Position numbers and translations under genes: made by a program
The notes under the pieces: model-generated
What the model was told of the DNA's origin: nothing
Databases searched by the model: none
What the model saw: the letters and a program-made list of their open reading frames with translations, nothing else
Assembly: GCF_000566685.1 (NCBI RefSeq)
Contig: NZ_AZQN01000006.1
Coordinates: forward strand, 62,001 to 126,000
DNA length: 64,000 nt
Reading direction: 5' to 3'
Origin: Dyadobacter tibetensis Y620-1
GTDB taxonomy: Bacteria; Bacteroidota; Bacteroidia; Cytophagales; Spirosomataceae
In this document: positions 26,625-36,700 of the stretch, piece by piece
Numbering within the stretch: position 1 is the stretch's first letter
Layout of the letters: each line of letters begins with the position of its first letter

Positions 26625-27611
26625 ATGAAAATTGTCCCTTATCTAATATTCATCCTTTTTTTTCTGAAGACGGACTTATGTTTCGCCCAAACCGAGAAGG
26701 AAGTCAGCAGGCTTGCAGCTACACAGTTCGAATTAGCTTATAACCGGGGAGATTTCGAGGCTATTTTTGAGAATTTTTCCCTTGAAATGCAACGTGCCTT
26801 ACCCTGGACGGAGGCCCAAAAATTCCTTATTGGATTGAGATCCCAGTCGGGGAATATTCTTAAAAGGTCTTTTGTCGGTTATGAAAAATCTTACGCCTCC
26901 TATAAAACGCAATTTGAAAGGAATCTTTTAACCCTCAATATATTCAGCACGGAAGATGGCAAAATTGGAGGCTTACTCGTAAAGCCTTTTGAGCCGCTTG
27001 TTAATCCCCGCCTGGAACGGAATCTGAGTCCATTGATTCTGCCTTTTCGGGAGGAATGGCATGTGGTATGGGGAGGAGATACAAAAGAGCAGAATTACCA
27101 TATAGAAAATCAGGCGCAAAAGCATGCCTTCGACATGGTGATGCGCGATCAACGAGGCCTGTCCTTTAAAACCAACGGCATCACCAATGAAGATTATTAC
27201 GCCTTTGGAAGGGATATCATAGCACCTTGTGAAGGAGAAGTGGTATTGGTAGTAGATGGAATTAAAGACAATGAACCGGGCGTTCTAAATCCCACTTATG
27301 TACCGGGCAATACCGTGATTTTGCGTACCAGTAAGCAGGAATATATTGTACTTGCTCATTTCAAGCAGCATTCTATACTGGTAAAGCAGGGGCAGTCTGT
27401 CAGGCAGGGAGACCCGTTGGGGTTATGCGGAAATTCGGGTAATTCTTCCGAGCCTCATTTACATTTTCATATGCAAAATATAGAGGATATGAATCGAGCT
27501 ACGGGAGTCAAAATCTTCTTTGAAAATGTAGGAGTTAATGAGACTCCAAGGCAGAACTATTCCCCGCTTCGGGGTGATAAGGTGAAAAATATAACGGTCC
27601 GGAAGCGCTGA
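26625..27611 (+). CDS. Secreted M23 peptidase-like protein with DUF3887-like N-terminal domain
   Basis: The ATG at 26625 is chosen because it begins a proper signal peptide (MKIVPYLIFILFFLK...CFAQ), giving 328 residues. Residues about 25-125 resemble DUF3887 (FELAYNRGDFEAIFENFS..MQRALPW). The C-terminal half is a LytM/M23 domain: QKHAFDM (167-170 is HAFD), ALAPCEGEV-like turn APCEGEVVLVV, LAHF (His245) and PHLHFHMQN (His278, His280). The first metal-ligand motif is the HxxD variant rather than the usual HxxxD. M23 enzymes cut peptidoglycan cross-links or other peptides, and some homologues are catalytically dead. Downstream of the sigma gene and possibly controlled by it. Confidence 0.82.
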   Translation: MKIVPYLIFILFFLKTDLCFAQTEKEVSRLAATQFELAYNRGDFEAIFENFSLEMQRALPWTEAQKFLIGLRSQSGNILKRSFVGYEKSYASYKTQFERNLLTLNIFSTEDGKIGGLLVKPFEPLVNPRLERNLSPLILPFREEWHVVWGGDTKEQNYHIENQAQKHAFDMVMRDQRGLSFKTNGITNEDYYAFGRDIIAPCEGEVVLVVDGIKDNEPGVLNPTYVPGNTVILRTSKQEYIVLAHFKQHSILVKQGQSVRQGDPLGLCGNSGNSSEPHLHFHMQNIEDMNRATGVKIFFENVGVNETPRQNYSPLRGDKVKNITVRKR

Positions 27612-27642
27612 ACAGAGACTTAACAGGCAGGTGAGATATAAA

Positions 27643-27675
27643 AACCCCCTCTTCCGTTTGCATAAAGAGGGGGTT
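27643..27675. terminator. Bidirectional intrinsic terminator
   Basis: Perfect 11-bp arms AACCCCCTCTT (27643-27653) and AAGAGGGGGTT (27665-27675) are flanked by A-rich and T-rich sequence. It lies between the convergent M23 and lipoprotein genes. Confidence 0.9.
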
Positions 27676-27689
27676 GGCTTTTATAACCG

Positions 27690-28298
27690 TTATTCCAGGC
27701 TTTCCAGTTTGCTCAAGTCCAGGTCTTCCAGGACATCGTGCATTTGATCAACACTCAGGTTTCGGGTGTTGATATTGACAATGAAGCGTTGGGACACCAT
27801 CACATTTAGTTCTCCGCGCTGGCTTTTACTATTGTATTTTTCAAAAGCCTTATGGCCCATGATTTTAGTTGTCTTTTCGTAACCATCGTTGGTTTCTTTG
27901 TCAATATCGGCCATCGTCCAAGCGGCCAGAGCCATGGCTCCTATGCCAGCGATACCCCCCGTGTCCATTATTTCAACAGATATATGGCTATCTTCCCCTT
28001 CGTTTTGGTACACGCCCTTGGTTTTGGAAATAGTGAAACCCATGGCTCCCGATTTCTCTCCATCGGCTTCCTTGCGTTTGACGTTACCAATTTTTTCAGG
28101 AAGGAGGGCTTTTAATTCCCTGAAATCCACCGGGTCAACAGCTTCCTTTCCAGCATTTTCTTCTACCTGATCCGCCATCTGCTGGAAAGCTTCTAGGGCA
28201 TTTTTGGGTTCTTCTCTCTCTTCTGGTTTGTCACTTCCACAGCCTGCAAGGGATAAGGTAAGGGCAAGGGTCATCGGTACTAAGTATTGCGTTTTCAT
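27690..28298 (-). CDS. Hypothetical lipoprotein
   Basis: From the ATG at 28298 the product has 202 residues and starts MKTQYLVPMTLALTLSLAGC, a textbook lipobox. A Met three codons earlier is possible. A charged linker rich in Glu and Lys follows, then a folded part: LKALLPEKIGNVKRKEADGE, MGFTISKTKGVYQNEG, GGIAGIGAMALAAWTM and VSQRFIVNINTRNLSVDQM. The shape recalls small periplasmic proteins that quantify a scalar 'transposable' domain in other Bacteroidota, but I cannot name a family. It follows lgt on the same strand with a 94-base gap, so they may share transcription. Confidence 0.75.
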   Translation of the reverse strand: MKTQYLVPMTLALTLSLAGCGSDKPEEREEPKNALEAFQQMADQVEENAGKEAVDPVDFRELKALLPEKIGNVKRKEADGEKSGAMGFTISKTKGVYQNEGEDSHISVEIMDTGGIAGIGAMALAAWTMADIDKETNDGYEKTTKIMGHKAFEKYNSKSQRGELNVMVSQRFIVNINTRNLSVDQMHDVLEDLDLSKLESLE

Positions 28299-28392
28299 CT
28301 GATTCAAGTTGATTAAGGATTTAAATTATCCCTAATTTACATGAAAATACTGGTGAATGCTTTACCGTTGAGTAACTCCCTTAGTTGGCTGA

Positions 28393-29220
28393 TTAACCGA
28401 CCTTTATCGCCTTTTTCCTCGATTGCATTACGAAGTAAATCCCTAGAACTACGGCGGGTATACTCAAAATCTGACCCATATTTAAGATATAATTCGCCTC
28501 AAATGCTTCTTGATTCTCTTTTAAGAACTCATAAAGAAAACGTAGGGTAAAAATCCAGATGAAGAATATTCCTACCAGCAATCCACGTGGTGTAGAGGCT
28601 TTGTATTTATTCCAGAGGCCTAAAAGGATCCAGAACAAAATGAAGCAGGTAATGGATTCATAAAGCTGAGCCGCATGACGTGGAATCTGTGCAAATTCCA
28701 GGTTTTGCATAAAAATAAATCCCCAGGGCAAATCGGTAGGGCGGCCTACAATTTCGGAATTCATCAGATTCCCAAATCGGATAAAGGCGCCTGCAAGGGC
28801 CACCACAATCACAATTCGGTCGGCCACCCAGAGAAAGGTTTGTCCTTTGTCTTTTCGAGAGCGGGAATACAGGTAAAGTCCGGTGATGATACCGATGATG
28901 GCTCCATGACTGGCCAGACCAGCGTAGGGAGGTAGAATCACTTCCAATGGATTTTTAAACAGAACTTCGGGCTGATAGAATAAATAATGACCAAAACGCG
29001 CTCCGAGAACCGTGGACAAAACCATATAAAGTGTCAGGGAATCAATATCATCTAATGCTTTGTTCTCTTTGCGGAATACATGAATCATGATTTGCTGGCC
29101 TATCAAAAATCCTGCTGCGAAAAGCAAACCGTACCAGCGGATGGGAAGGGGGCCAATTCCCATAAACTCGGGAATGGTAAAGATTTCAGGACTTACATCC
29201 CAAAGTATATAGGAAATCAT
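28393..29220 (-). CDS. lgt: Prolipoprotein diacylglyceryl transferase
   Basis: 275 residues and about seven membrane helices. The Lgt signature is present as GAFIRFGNLMNSEIVGRPTDLPWG, including the Arg and Asn-x-x-Asn-Ser-Glu residues that act in catalysis. PIRWYGLLFAAGFLIG at the N-terminus and GARFGHYLFY are also diagnostic. The enzyme transfers diacylglycerol from phosphatidylglycerol to the lipobox Cys of preprolipoproteins in the inner membrane, the first step for all the lipoproteins in this window. It is divergent from yidD with 55 bases between the starts. Confidence 0.95.
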   Translation of the reverse strand: MISYILWDVSPEIFTIPEFMGIGPLPIRWYGLLFAAGFLIGQQIMIHVFRKENKALDDIDSLTLYMVLSTVLGARFGHYLFYQPEVLFKNPLEVILPPYAGLASHGAIIGIITGLYLYSRSRKDKGQTFLWVADRIVIVVALAGAFIRFGNLMNSEIVGRPTDLPWGFIFMQNLEFAQIPRHAAQLYESITCFILFWILLGLWNKYKASTPRGLLVGIFFIWIFTLRFLYEFLKENQEAFEANYILNMGQILSIPAVVLGIYFVMQSRKKAIKVG

Positions 29221-29275
29221 GTTTTATTAATGTTTATTGTCAAACTCAAAGATACTATAATACCCAAGAAGCAAA

Positions 29276-29485
29276 ATGAAATTTTTACTCATTTGGTTGG
29301 TCCGAATCTATCAGGGTGTATTATCTCCCTACTTGCCTGACTCGTGCCGATATACCCCCACCTGCTCCCAGTATATGATTGAAGCCGTGCAGAAGCACGG
29401 GTTTTTGAAGGGTGGATGGATGGGCTTACGTCGACTGGCAAGCTGTCACCCATGGGGTGGTCATGGGCACGATCCGGTACCTTAA
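29276..29485 (+). CDS. yidD: YidD membrane protein insertion efficiency factor
   Basis: 69 residues, the normal family length. The signature [15 protein letters not shown] and the closing [17 protein letters not shown] with its conserved Cys and HPWGGxGxDPVP are unmistakable. It assists YidC-dependent insertion at the inner membrane. In many bacteria it lies between rnpA and yidC; here it stands alone, divergent from lgt and tail-to-tail with the MoxR-type gene 12 bases away. Confidence 0.95.
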   Translation: MKFLLIWLVRIYQGVLSPYLPDSCRYTPTCSQYMIEAVQKHGFLKGGWMGLRRLASCHPWGGHGHDPVP

Positions 29486-29497
29486 CTCCAGCAGAGA

Positions 29498-30451
29498 TTA
29501 TCCGATTGCCACCTTGCTAAGAATTGATTCGATAATCGAAATGGTCCGTACGCCATCGGCCTCTGCTTCATAATTAAGCAGAATCCGGTGATTCATGATA
29601 TCTGGAGCCAACTCTTTTATGTCCTCGGGCAGTACATAATCCCGACCTTCCAGGAAAGCCAGGGCCTTGGCCGCCCGGTTAAGATATATGGTTGCCCGGG
29701 GGGAGACCCCAAATTGGATATAACGCGCCTCTTCCTTGAGGTTGTATTCCAATGGTTTCCTGGTGGCGAAGACCAGCTCAATTATATACCGTTCCAGGGT
29801 CTCCGAAATATTCACATTATTTACCTTTTCCCTTATCGCAAAAATATCTTCCTTGTTTAATATAGGCTGAATCTGATAAGAATAAGTAATGTCGGACATA
29901 CGACGCATCACCTCCAATTCTTCCTGTTTATTGAGATAGTCTACATAAACCTTCATCATAAAACGGTCAATTTGCGCCTCCGGAAGAGGGTAGGTACCCT
30001 CTTGCTCCACTGGGTTTTGGGTAGCCAAAACGATAAATGGCCTATCTAGTTGGTAGGTTTCATCTCCGATAGTAACCTGTTTTTCCTGCATGGCTTCCAA
30101 CAGGGCCGACTGCACTTTGGCCGGGGAACGGTTCACCTCATCGGCTAGGATGATATTCGAAAAGATGGGTCCTTTTTTAACTTCATAATCCCCGATTTTT
30201 GGCTTATAAATCATCGTTCCAATCAAATCGGCAGGAAGCAGGTCAGGGGTGAATTGTATACGACGGAAATCTAAATGAAGCACCCTTGCCAGGGAGTTGA
30301 TGGTTAGGGTTTTGGCTAAGCCCGGTACTCCTTCCAGCAGCACATGCCCTCCTGTAAAAAGTCCGATAAGCAAACGGTTGAGGAGCTTGTCTTGCCCAAC
30401 CACTACTTTGCCCATCTCGTCGAGTACATCTTTTATTTTTTCTAAATACAT
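29498..30451 (-). CDS. MoxR family AAA+ ATPase
   Basis: 317 residues. Walker A GVPGLAKT lies at 41-48, Walker B is ILADEVNRSPAKVQSALLEAM, and sensor 1 is VLATQNPVEQEGTYPLPEAQ. The C-terminal lid helical domain continues to the end (EDIKELAPDIMNHRILLNYEAE). MoxR proteins act as chaperones that load metal ions or assemble complexes, usually with DUF58/VWA partners. No such partner is next to it in this window: upstream lies prmC and downstream yidD. Terminator-like DNA separates it from prmC, so it is probably its own unit. Confidence 0.92.
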   Translation of the reverse strand: MYLEKIKDVLDEMGKVVVGQDKLLNRLLIGLFTGGHVLLEGVPGLAKTLTINSLARVLHLDFRRIQFTPDLLPADLIGTMIYKPKIGDYEVKKGPIFSNIILADEVNRSPAKVQSALLEAMQEKQVTIGDETYQLDRPFIVLATQNPVEQEGTYPLPEAQIDRFMMKVYVDYLNKQEELEVMRRMSDITYSYQIQPILNKEDIFAIREKVNNVNISETLERYIIELVFATRKPLEYNLKEEARYIQFGVSPRATIYLNRAAKALAFLEGRDYVLPEDIKELAPDIMNHRILLNYEAEADGVRTISIIESILSKVAIG

Positions 30452-30553
30452 CTATATTTTTTTAAATAGATCGTTAAATCGAACCCTGTCTTCTCAATGG
30501 AATAGGTTTGTTGCGTGCCTGTTTTACTGTGGCAAACGACAGCGAATATAAAA

Positions 30554-30591
30554 AGGAGTGGTCGTCAATTGGTTTCTGACCAGCCACTCCT
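30554..30591 (-). terminator. Intrinsic terminator after prmC
   Basis: Arms AGGAGTGG (30554-30561) and CCACTCCT (30584-30591) are followed on the minus strand by TTTTTATATT, a proper U-tract. It ends prmC transcription before the MoxR-type gene. Confidence 0.85.
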
Positions 30592-30618
30592 GCAATTGTT
30601 TAGGGTAAAAGATTCGGA

Positions 30619-31482
30619 TTATTTAGTCCAAAATGCCCTCACAAATCTGTCTTTCCCATGTATATCCCTTAGGATTTCAACGTTTTGATATCCCCGTTCT
30701 TCAAAGACAGCCTTAGTTTCTGTTCCGAAATGCTCATTAATTTCTACATAACAACGGCCGTTGGGCTTAATATGATGGCGGCCAAAGTCGGCGATAGCCT
30801 TGTAAAAAAGTAAGGGGTCGCTGTCTTCTACGAAAAGAGCTTCATGAGGCTCGAACCGAAGGACATTGGGGCGCATATGCTCTTGTTCCGAATAGGTAAC
30901 ATACGGGGGGTTGCTAACCAGGCAGTCAAACTTCTGGGTATTTCCGGGTAAAGGAAAGCTAACGTTGAGCATATCTTGCTTGGCAAATTCCACATCGGCA
31001 ATCAGTTGCCGAGCATTTTCCCGAGCCACTTCCAGGGCCTCATCAGATACATCCCAGGCATGAACCTTAACATGGGGTAGAAACCGGGCCAGAACAATGG
31101 CAATACATCCGCTACCGGTACCAATATCAAGGATTTCAATGTCTTGATCGGGCTCGGCATAGTCGCGGGTTACCATCCTTACGAGCTCCTCTGTTTCGGG
31201 ACGGGGGATAAGCACCGAGGAAGAAACGCGAAACTCCAGACCACAAAATTCGGTGGAGCCAATGATATGCTGCACCGGCTCATTATCGTTGAGCCTACCG
31301 ATTATATTATCCCAGTCGGGCTGAACAGTTCCTTCTGGAACGGGTCTGTCGACGAGGACATCGATATTACGAAGTCTTAAAAAATGCTCCAAAAGCATGA
31401 ATGCGATGGCTTGAGACTCCTTTTCAGGATAAACCGTGATGCCTTTAAATATATGTTGATATAGCTGACGTGCCGAGGTCAT
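30619..31482 (-). CDS. prmC: Release factor N5-glutamine methyltransferase
   Basis: 287 residues. The N-terminal PrmC helical domain holds IPRPETEEL (92-100). The SAM motif is DIGTGSGCIA (119-128) and the catalytic NPPY is at 191-194. PrmC methylates the Gln of the GGQ motif in peptide release factors RF1 and RF2 in the cytoplasm. It is divergent from ribD with about 90 bases between them. Confidence 0.95.
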   Translation of the reverse strand: MTSARQLYQHIFKGITVYPEKESQAIAFMLLEHFLRLRNIDVLVDRPVPEGTVQPDWDNIIGRLNDNEPVQHIIGSTEFCGLEFRVSSSVLIPRPETEELVRMVTRDYAEPDQDIEILDIGTGSGCIAIVLARFLPHVKVHAWDVSDEALEVARENARQLIADVEFAKQDMLNVSFPLPGNTQKFDCLVSNPPYVTYSEQEHMRPNVLRFEPHEALFVEDSDPLLFYKAIADFGRHHIKPNGRCYVEINEHFGTETKAVFEERGYQNVEILRDIHGKDRFVRAFWTK

Positions 31483-31573
31483 TTTAAAGATGTTTTATTC
31501 TAATTGCGGAAAGTTAGCAAATTATAAGAACTCACGAAAGTTGAGTTTGAAAACTGGTTCTTATTTTTGTAGC

Positions 31574-32647
31574 ATGTATACAGATAATCAATGGATGAAA
31601 AGGGCCTTGCAGCTGGCCCAATATGGTTTAGGTCGGGTGAGTCCCAACCCCATGGTGGGCTGTGTTTTGGTAGGTCAAGGCCGGGCGATAGGTGAGGGCT
31701 GGCACCGCCATTACGGGGAAGCTCATGCCGAGGTCAATGCCGTAGCGGATGCAATCAAAAGAGGTAATGAATCTCTTTTGGAAGGTGCTACAGCCTATGT
31801 TACCCTAGAGCCATGCTCCCATTTTGGAAAGACTCCCCCCTGTGCCGATTTGCTTATCCAACATAAAATAGCGCGAGTCGTAGTGGCCAACCCCGACCCT
31901 AACCCCTTGGTGGGCGGGAGGGGGATAGCCCGGTTACGTGCAGCGGGGATAGAGGTGTCCTGTGGTGTGGAAGCCGAAGCAGGAGCCTTACTGAATAAGA
32001 GATTTTTAGGAGCCATGCGACTTCATCGCCCCTATGTGATCTTGAAATGGGCCGAATCGGCCGATGGATACATTGGGGGAGCTCATGGCAACCCTGTTGC
32101 GATCAGTGGCCCCTCCTCAAATATGCTCGTGCATCAATGGAGAACCCAGGAAGATGCCATTTTGGTGGGGTACCGTACGGCAGTTTTGGACAATCCACGC
32201 CTAAATGCGCGGCATTGGCCTGGTCTCAACCCTGTCAGAATCTTTATCGATAGGAAATTGACCTTACCACCAGGATCCAATTTGCTGGACCGCAGCCAGC
32301 CCACCATAATCGTAAATACGGAGCTGGGCAGCCCAGTTCCTCTGGAGCCGGAACGTTACGGGAACTCAGAAACATTGGCTTACCTGCAATGTACGTCTCT
32401 ACAGGACATTGCAGGTATGTTGGAGGGCCTCTATGCGCGAAAAATCTATTCCGTACTGGTAGAAGGGGGGACCGCTACCTTACAATCGTTTATGGAGGCC
32501 GGGTTATGGGACGAAATTAGAAGATGTCAGAGCCCACTCATGCTCAAGGAAGGGGTAGCAGCTCCCAAGCCCATAGGCCGCTTATTCCATTCGGAAAAGA
32601 TGGATCAAGACCTTTGGACCTATTACTGCCCTTTAGACACTCCATAA
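31574..32647 (+). CDS. ribD: Riboflavin biosynthesis deaminase/reductase RibD
   Basis: The start is placed at ATG 31574 (MYTDNQWMKRALQLAQ), which matches the family N-terminus; the frame is open further upstream but only with non-conserved sequence. About 357 residues. The deaminase domain contains HAEVNA (51-56) and the zinc Cys pair PCSHFGKTPPC (80-90). The reductase domain starts near RPYVILKWAESADGY and has GPSSNMLVHQWRTQEDAILVG. It catalyses two successive steps of riboflavin synthesis. Its 3' end overlaps the 3' end of aroE by 15 bases, tail to tail. Confidence 0.95.
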   Translation: MYTDNQWMKRALQLAQYGLGRVSPNPMVGCVLVGQGRAIGEGWHRHYGEAHAEVNAVADAIKRGNESLLEGATAYVTLEPCSHFGKTPPCADLLIQHKIARVVVANPDPNPLVGGRGIARLRAAGIEVSCGVEAEAGALLNKRFLGAMRLHRPYVILKWAESADGYIGGAHGNPVAISGPSSNMLVHQWRTQEDAILVGYRTAVLDNPRLNARHWPGLNPVRIFIDRKLTLPPGSNLLDRSQPTIIVNTELGSPVPLEPERYGNSETLAYLQCTSLQDIAGMLEGLYARKIYSVLVEGGTATLQSFMEAGLWDEIRRCQSPLMLKEGVAAPKPIGRLFHSEKMDQDLWTYYCPLDTP

Positions 32648-33406
32648 AGAATCTTCGTGAACCCAGATATTCCACGATTTTTCTGCCTGCATTTCCAGCA
32701 TTTTAAGTCCGTTAAGGCCCTGAGCTCCCATGGCCATCCCTTTCTTTAAAAATTGAGTCTCCGCTGGATTATATACAAGGTCATAGAGATAGTGGCCTGT
32801 AGTAATCCATTGATAAGGTAGGTCAGGGAAAGAGTCGGTATTCGGATAAGTGCCCAAGGGAGTGGTATTCACAATAAGTCTGTGGTTTTTTATGATCTCT
32901 TCTGTGAGCTCCTCATATTGAAGGGTATGCTCCGACTTACTTCGGGAGACTATATGAAAGGGGATATGTAGGTCTTCCAAGGCTACTTTTACCGCTTTTG
33001 CAGCCCCACCATCGCCCAGTACCAATGCCTTGATTCCTTCGCAGTCTTCTCCCCTTTTGTCAAACCACTCTTCGAGGGACTGCTTGAAGCCGTAATAGTC
33101 GGTGTTAAATCCCTTGGTAGAACCATCGGCATATATTTTAATGGTGTTGACCGCTCCGATTCTTTCAGCCGAGGCCTCGTCGAGGTCGTCCAAATATTGT
33201 ACAACATTCTTTTTGTGTGGGATGGTAACATTCAGTCCCCGTAATTCAGGGGTGTTTTTGATGAAATCCAGAAGACCATCCAAGGTCTCCATTTCGTTCA
33301 GGTTATATATACTTTCTTTGATTCCTTCTCGCTCAAACTTATCTGTAAAATAACGTTTAGAAAAAGAATGCGTCAGAGGGAATCCGATAAGTCCGTAAAT
33401 ATTCAT
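32633..33406 (-). CDS. aroE: Shikimate dehydrogenase
   Basis: Starting at ATG 33406 (MNIYGLIGFPLTHSFSK), 257 residues. The shikimate-site motif LTHSFS is at 11-16, the catalytic Lys in TIPHKKNV is Lys65, and KGFNTDYYGF with Asn101 and Asp103 follows. The NADP-binding loop is LVLGDGGAAKAV. AroE reduces 3-dehydroshikimate to shikimate. An earlier in-frame ATG at 33427 adds seven poorly conserved residues and is less likely. Confidence 0.95.
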   Translation of the reverse strand: MNIYGLIGFPLTHSFSKRYFTDKFEREGIKESIYNLNEMETLDGLLDFIKNTPELRGLNVTIPHKKNVVQYLDDLDEASAERIGAVNTIKIYADGSTKGFNTDYYGFKQSLEEWFDKRGEDCEGIKALVLGDGGAAKAVKVALEDLHIPFHIVSRSKSEHTLQYEELTEEIIKNHRLIVNTTPLGTYPNTDSFPDLPYQWITTGHYLYDLVYNPAETQFLKKGMAMGAQGLNGLKMLEMQAEKSWNIWVHEDSLWSV

Positions 33407-33787
33407 GATGTTTTTTGGATAATGCAAAGAAAATACTACCCTTTAGGGTTACTTGTATGTAGCCAAATGTAAGTGGACTTTGGACTAATTCCAATAGGTA
33501 GGATAGAAGTGGATTCAATTATTTTAAGGATCTTCTAAGAAAAAGGACGGCAGAGAGCCCCGAATGTCATAAGAAACCCAAATGAACAACTTCTATATTT
33601 CTTGGTCTTTCTCCAAAAAATGTTTTGGGTTGAAAAGCTCCCTCCAATCCGAAATTATCTAAGTTTGGGATTTTTCTTATAATAGTATCAAAGCTGTTTA
33701 AAATTTACTAAATTTTATCTTTATTATGTTATCCTTTCGCCAGGATTCCCTTCTGTTTTTTGGGCACATACACTATACAAAAACCTT
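33407..33787. other. Divergent promoter region, no gene
   Basis: 381 bases between aroE and the large S8 protein, AT-rich near the latter. No repeat, operator or terminator was recognised. Confidence 0.4.
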
Positions 33788-36700
33788 ATGAAAACAATTT
33801 ACAGTATCCTCTTTTTTCTGATTGCCATAGGTGTGGTCCGGGCCCAGCAGGCTGAGGAATATAGCATACATTTTAAATCAGGCATAATAATACCATCGGC
33901 TAACGTTAGCGAGCAAGGCCTTAAGCGCATGCGGAATGGAATGACCTCGCCCTCATTGCCCGGACAGTTACTGGTTATTCAGTTCGAACAAATGCCCGAC
34001 TCAGTGGTGCGAAATGCCATGCGAGCAGAAGGTGTGGAACTGCTGGATTATATTCCAAACCGAGCCTTTTCTGCCTACGTAAAAGGGGAATTATCGCTTT
34101 CCCTGTTGCAACGTCACAAGGTGCGGGCAGTTTTCCCCTTGGCAGCAGAGCAAAAGCTGGATCCAGACTTGCTTCTTAGCCTTACAGACCAGGATACAGC
34201 GATTGAGGTATGGGTAAGTCCGGTATCGGTCTTGTCCTTGGAAGAGTTTCGTGCCTCGCTGAAGAAGGAAGGCTTTTCCTTGTTGCCCGATCCAGTAGAT
34301 CATGCTGCCATAGTATCCGTACGTCTGGTCCCTGATGAAATATTACGGTTGGCTGCCCTACCTCTGGTTCAGTTCATTCAGGCAGCACCCGGTCCCGACG
34401 AAGCCATTAACGATAAAAGTATTGCCAATAGCAGGGCGAACGTATTGCGTTCTGTCACTACCGGTGGTCGCAATCTTACAGGTGCTGGGGTAGTAGTAGG
34501 GGTAGGGGATGACTCCAATCCCTTCCAGCATGTCGACTTTACGGGTCGTATTATCAACCATGCCGGCGTGTCTGCCGGAAGGCATGGCGTCCATGTGATG
34601 GGGACGCTGGCAGGAGCTGGTTTGCAAAATGAACGCTATACCGGCTATGCCCCTAAAGCGACAATGGTAGTACAATATTTTGGTAAGATATTTTCTTATG
34701 CCCCCAGTTATGTAGCGGATTATGGGATGGTGCTCACCAATAACAGCTATGGAGCCGATGTGAATAATTGCGAGACCTTCGGTAAATATGATTTGTACTC
34801 TCAAATCCTGGATCAGCAGGCTTTCGACATGCCCCATTTACAGCATGTATTTGCTGCAGGCAATAGTGGGTCGATTACTTGCGCCCAGTATCCTTCTGGT
34901 TTTGGCAATGTGTTAGGGGGATATCAGGCCTCCAAAAATGTGTTAACCGTAGGGAATAGCACGAGTGCGGGAGTGGTAAACGGCATGTCTAGTCGCGGGC
35001 CAGTGCGGGACGGGCGTCTAAAACCGGAAATTATGGCCCAAGGAACGCTTGTAAGCTCCTCGGTTCCCACAGATACTTATGTCAGTTCGACCGGGACCAG
35101 CATGGCGTCTCCGGCTGTCTCGGGAGGGCTCACTTTGTTATATCAGCGATACAGGCAGTTGAATGGAGGTCAAAATCCAAAAAACGGTTTGATGAAAGCT
35201 CTGATCTGTAATGGAGCCACTGACCTGGGCAATGCCGGGCCCGATTATAAATATGGATTTGGCTGGATGAACCTGGTGCGTTCATTACAGATTTTAGAGT
35301 CGGCACAATTTAGAAATGACTCGGTATCGCATGGTCAGCAAAAATCTGTTTCCGTGAGTATACCAGCTAATACCGCTCAATTAAAGGTAATGTTATACTG
35401 GAACGACCCGGCAGCTTCCACGCTGTCGGCTCAGGCCTTAGTTAATAACCTGGATCTGACCGTGACTACTCCAGCGGGAGAAATTAAAAGACCTTTGGTA
35501 TTGTCTTCAAATCCGGGGAACGTCAATGATCTGGCGACAGAAGGAGTCGACAATCTAAATAATATAGAACAGGTTGTCCTGAATCAACCCGCTCCCGGTA
35601 ATTATACATTTACAATATCCGGAACGAGTATCGCACAAAATCCGAGGCAAGCCTACTTCTTGGTTTATGATGCCGTTCCCGTTTCTACCGTATTAACTTT
35701 TCCGATAGGCAAGGAAAAATTAGTGGGGAATGAGCCTGTTCAGATTGCCTGGGATGCTTTTGGAGATGCAGTGAGTACTTATCAGGTCCAGTATTCCACC
35801 AACCTTGGCACTTCCTGGACCACCATCGGAAGTGCTAACTTACCTGCTTCTACCCGCCAGTTAGAATGGACAGTTCCGAATATTGTTTCGGATCAGGTAC
35901 AAGTCAGGGTAATTCAAAACGGCTCTGGTGTCAGCTCTACCAGCGAAACGTTTACTATTTTAGGGCAGCCCGTGATAAGCCTGGCGGCTGCGCAGTCGGA
36001 GGGATATATGGGCATTGAATGGACCAGCGTTACAGGCGCAACGGATTACGAAGTCATGTTGCTGGAAGGGGACGAGATGGTGTCGAAGGGGATTGTTTCA
36101 GGTAATAGTTATGTGTTTTCGGGATTGGCTTCCGATCGGACTTATTATGCGACCGTTCGGGCCCGACTGAATACTAATCCGGGACGACGTGGGCTTGCGG
36201 TACGTTATCAACCTGCCAGTGGTTCTGGGGTGGGGGCCGCTTCCGACCACGACCTGATGGTGGAACAGATCCTTCTGCCCAATGCTTCGGGGCGGAAGCT
36301 TACCTCGACGGCCCTCAGCGCAAACCAGCAGGTAATGGTTCGCATCAAAAATCTGGATGATGACCCCTCCAATCCTGTCTTCGTCATCAATTTCTCAGTC
36401 AATGATAATGTCATTTATTCTCAGAACGTAAATGCTTCTATTGCTGCAGGAGGGTTCTATGATCATACTTTTCCTGTAACCTTCGATTTTTCGGCTGTTG
36501 GGTCTTATAAAGTTTCCGTCATTATTAACCATAGCGGCGATCCGGTCACTAGCAATAATACCCTAACTGTTACCTATAAACAACTGGCCAACCCAGCCGT
36601 GACTTTACCCTATCAGGATACTTTTGAGTCCCTAAGTTCTCAAACTGCCACGGGTAATCAGATAGGTTTGGCGGGGGGCGATCGCTACGATTTAATGAGT

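Noticed and set aside
34358..34837. Open frame of 159 codons antisense to the S8 peptidase gene
   Set aside because: It lies wholly opposite the catalytic domain of a clear gene, has low-complexity Ile/Gly-rich composition and no start signal or family motif.
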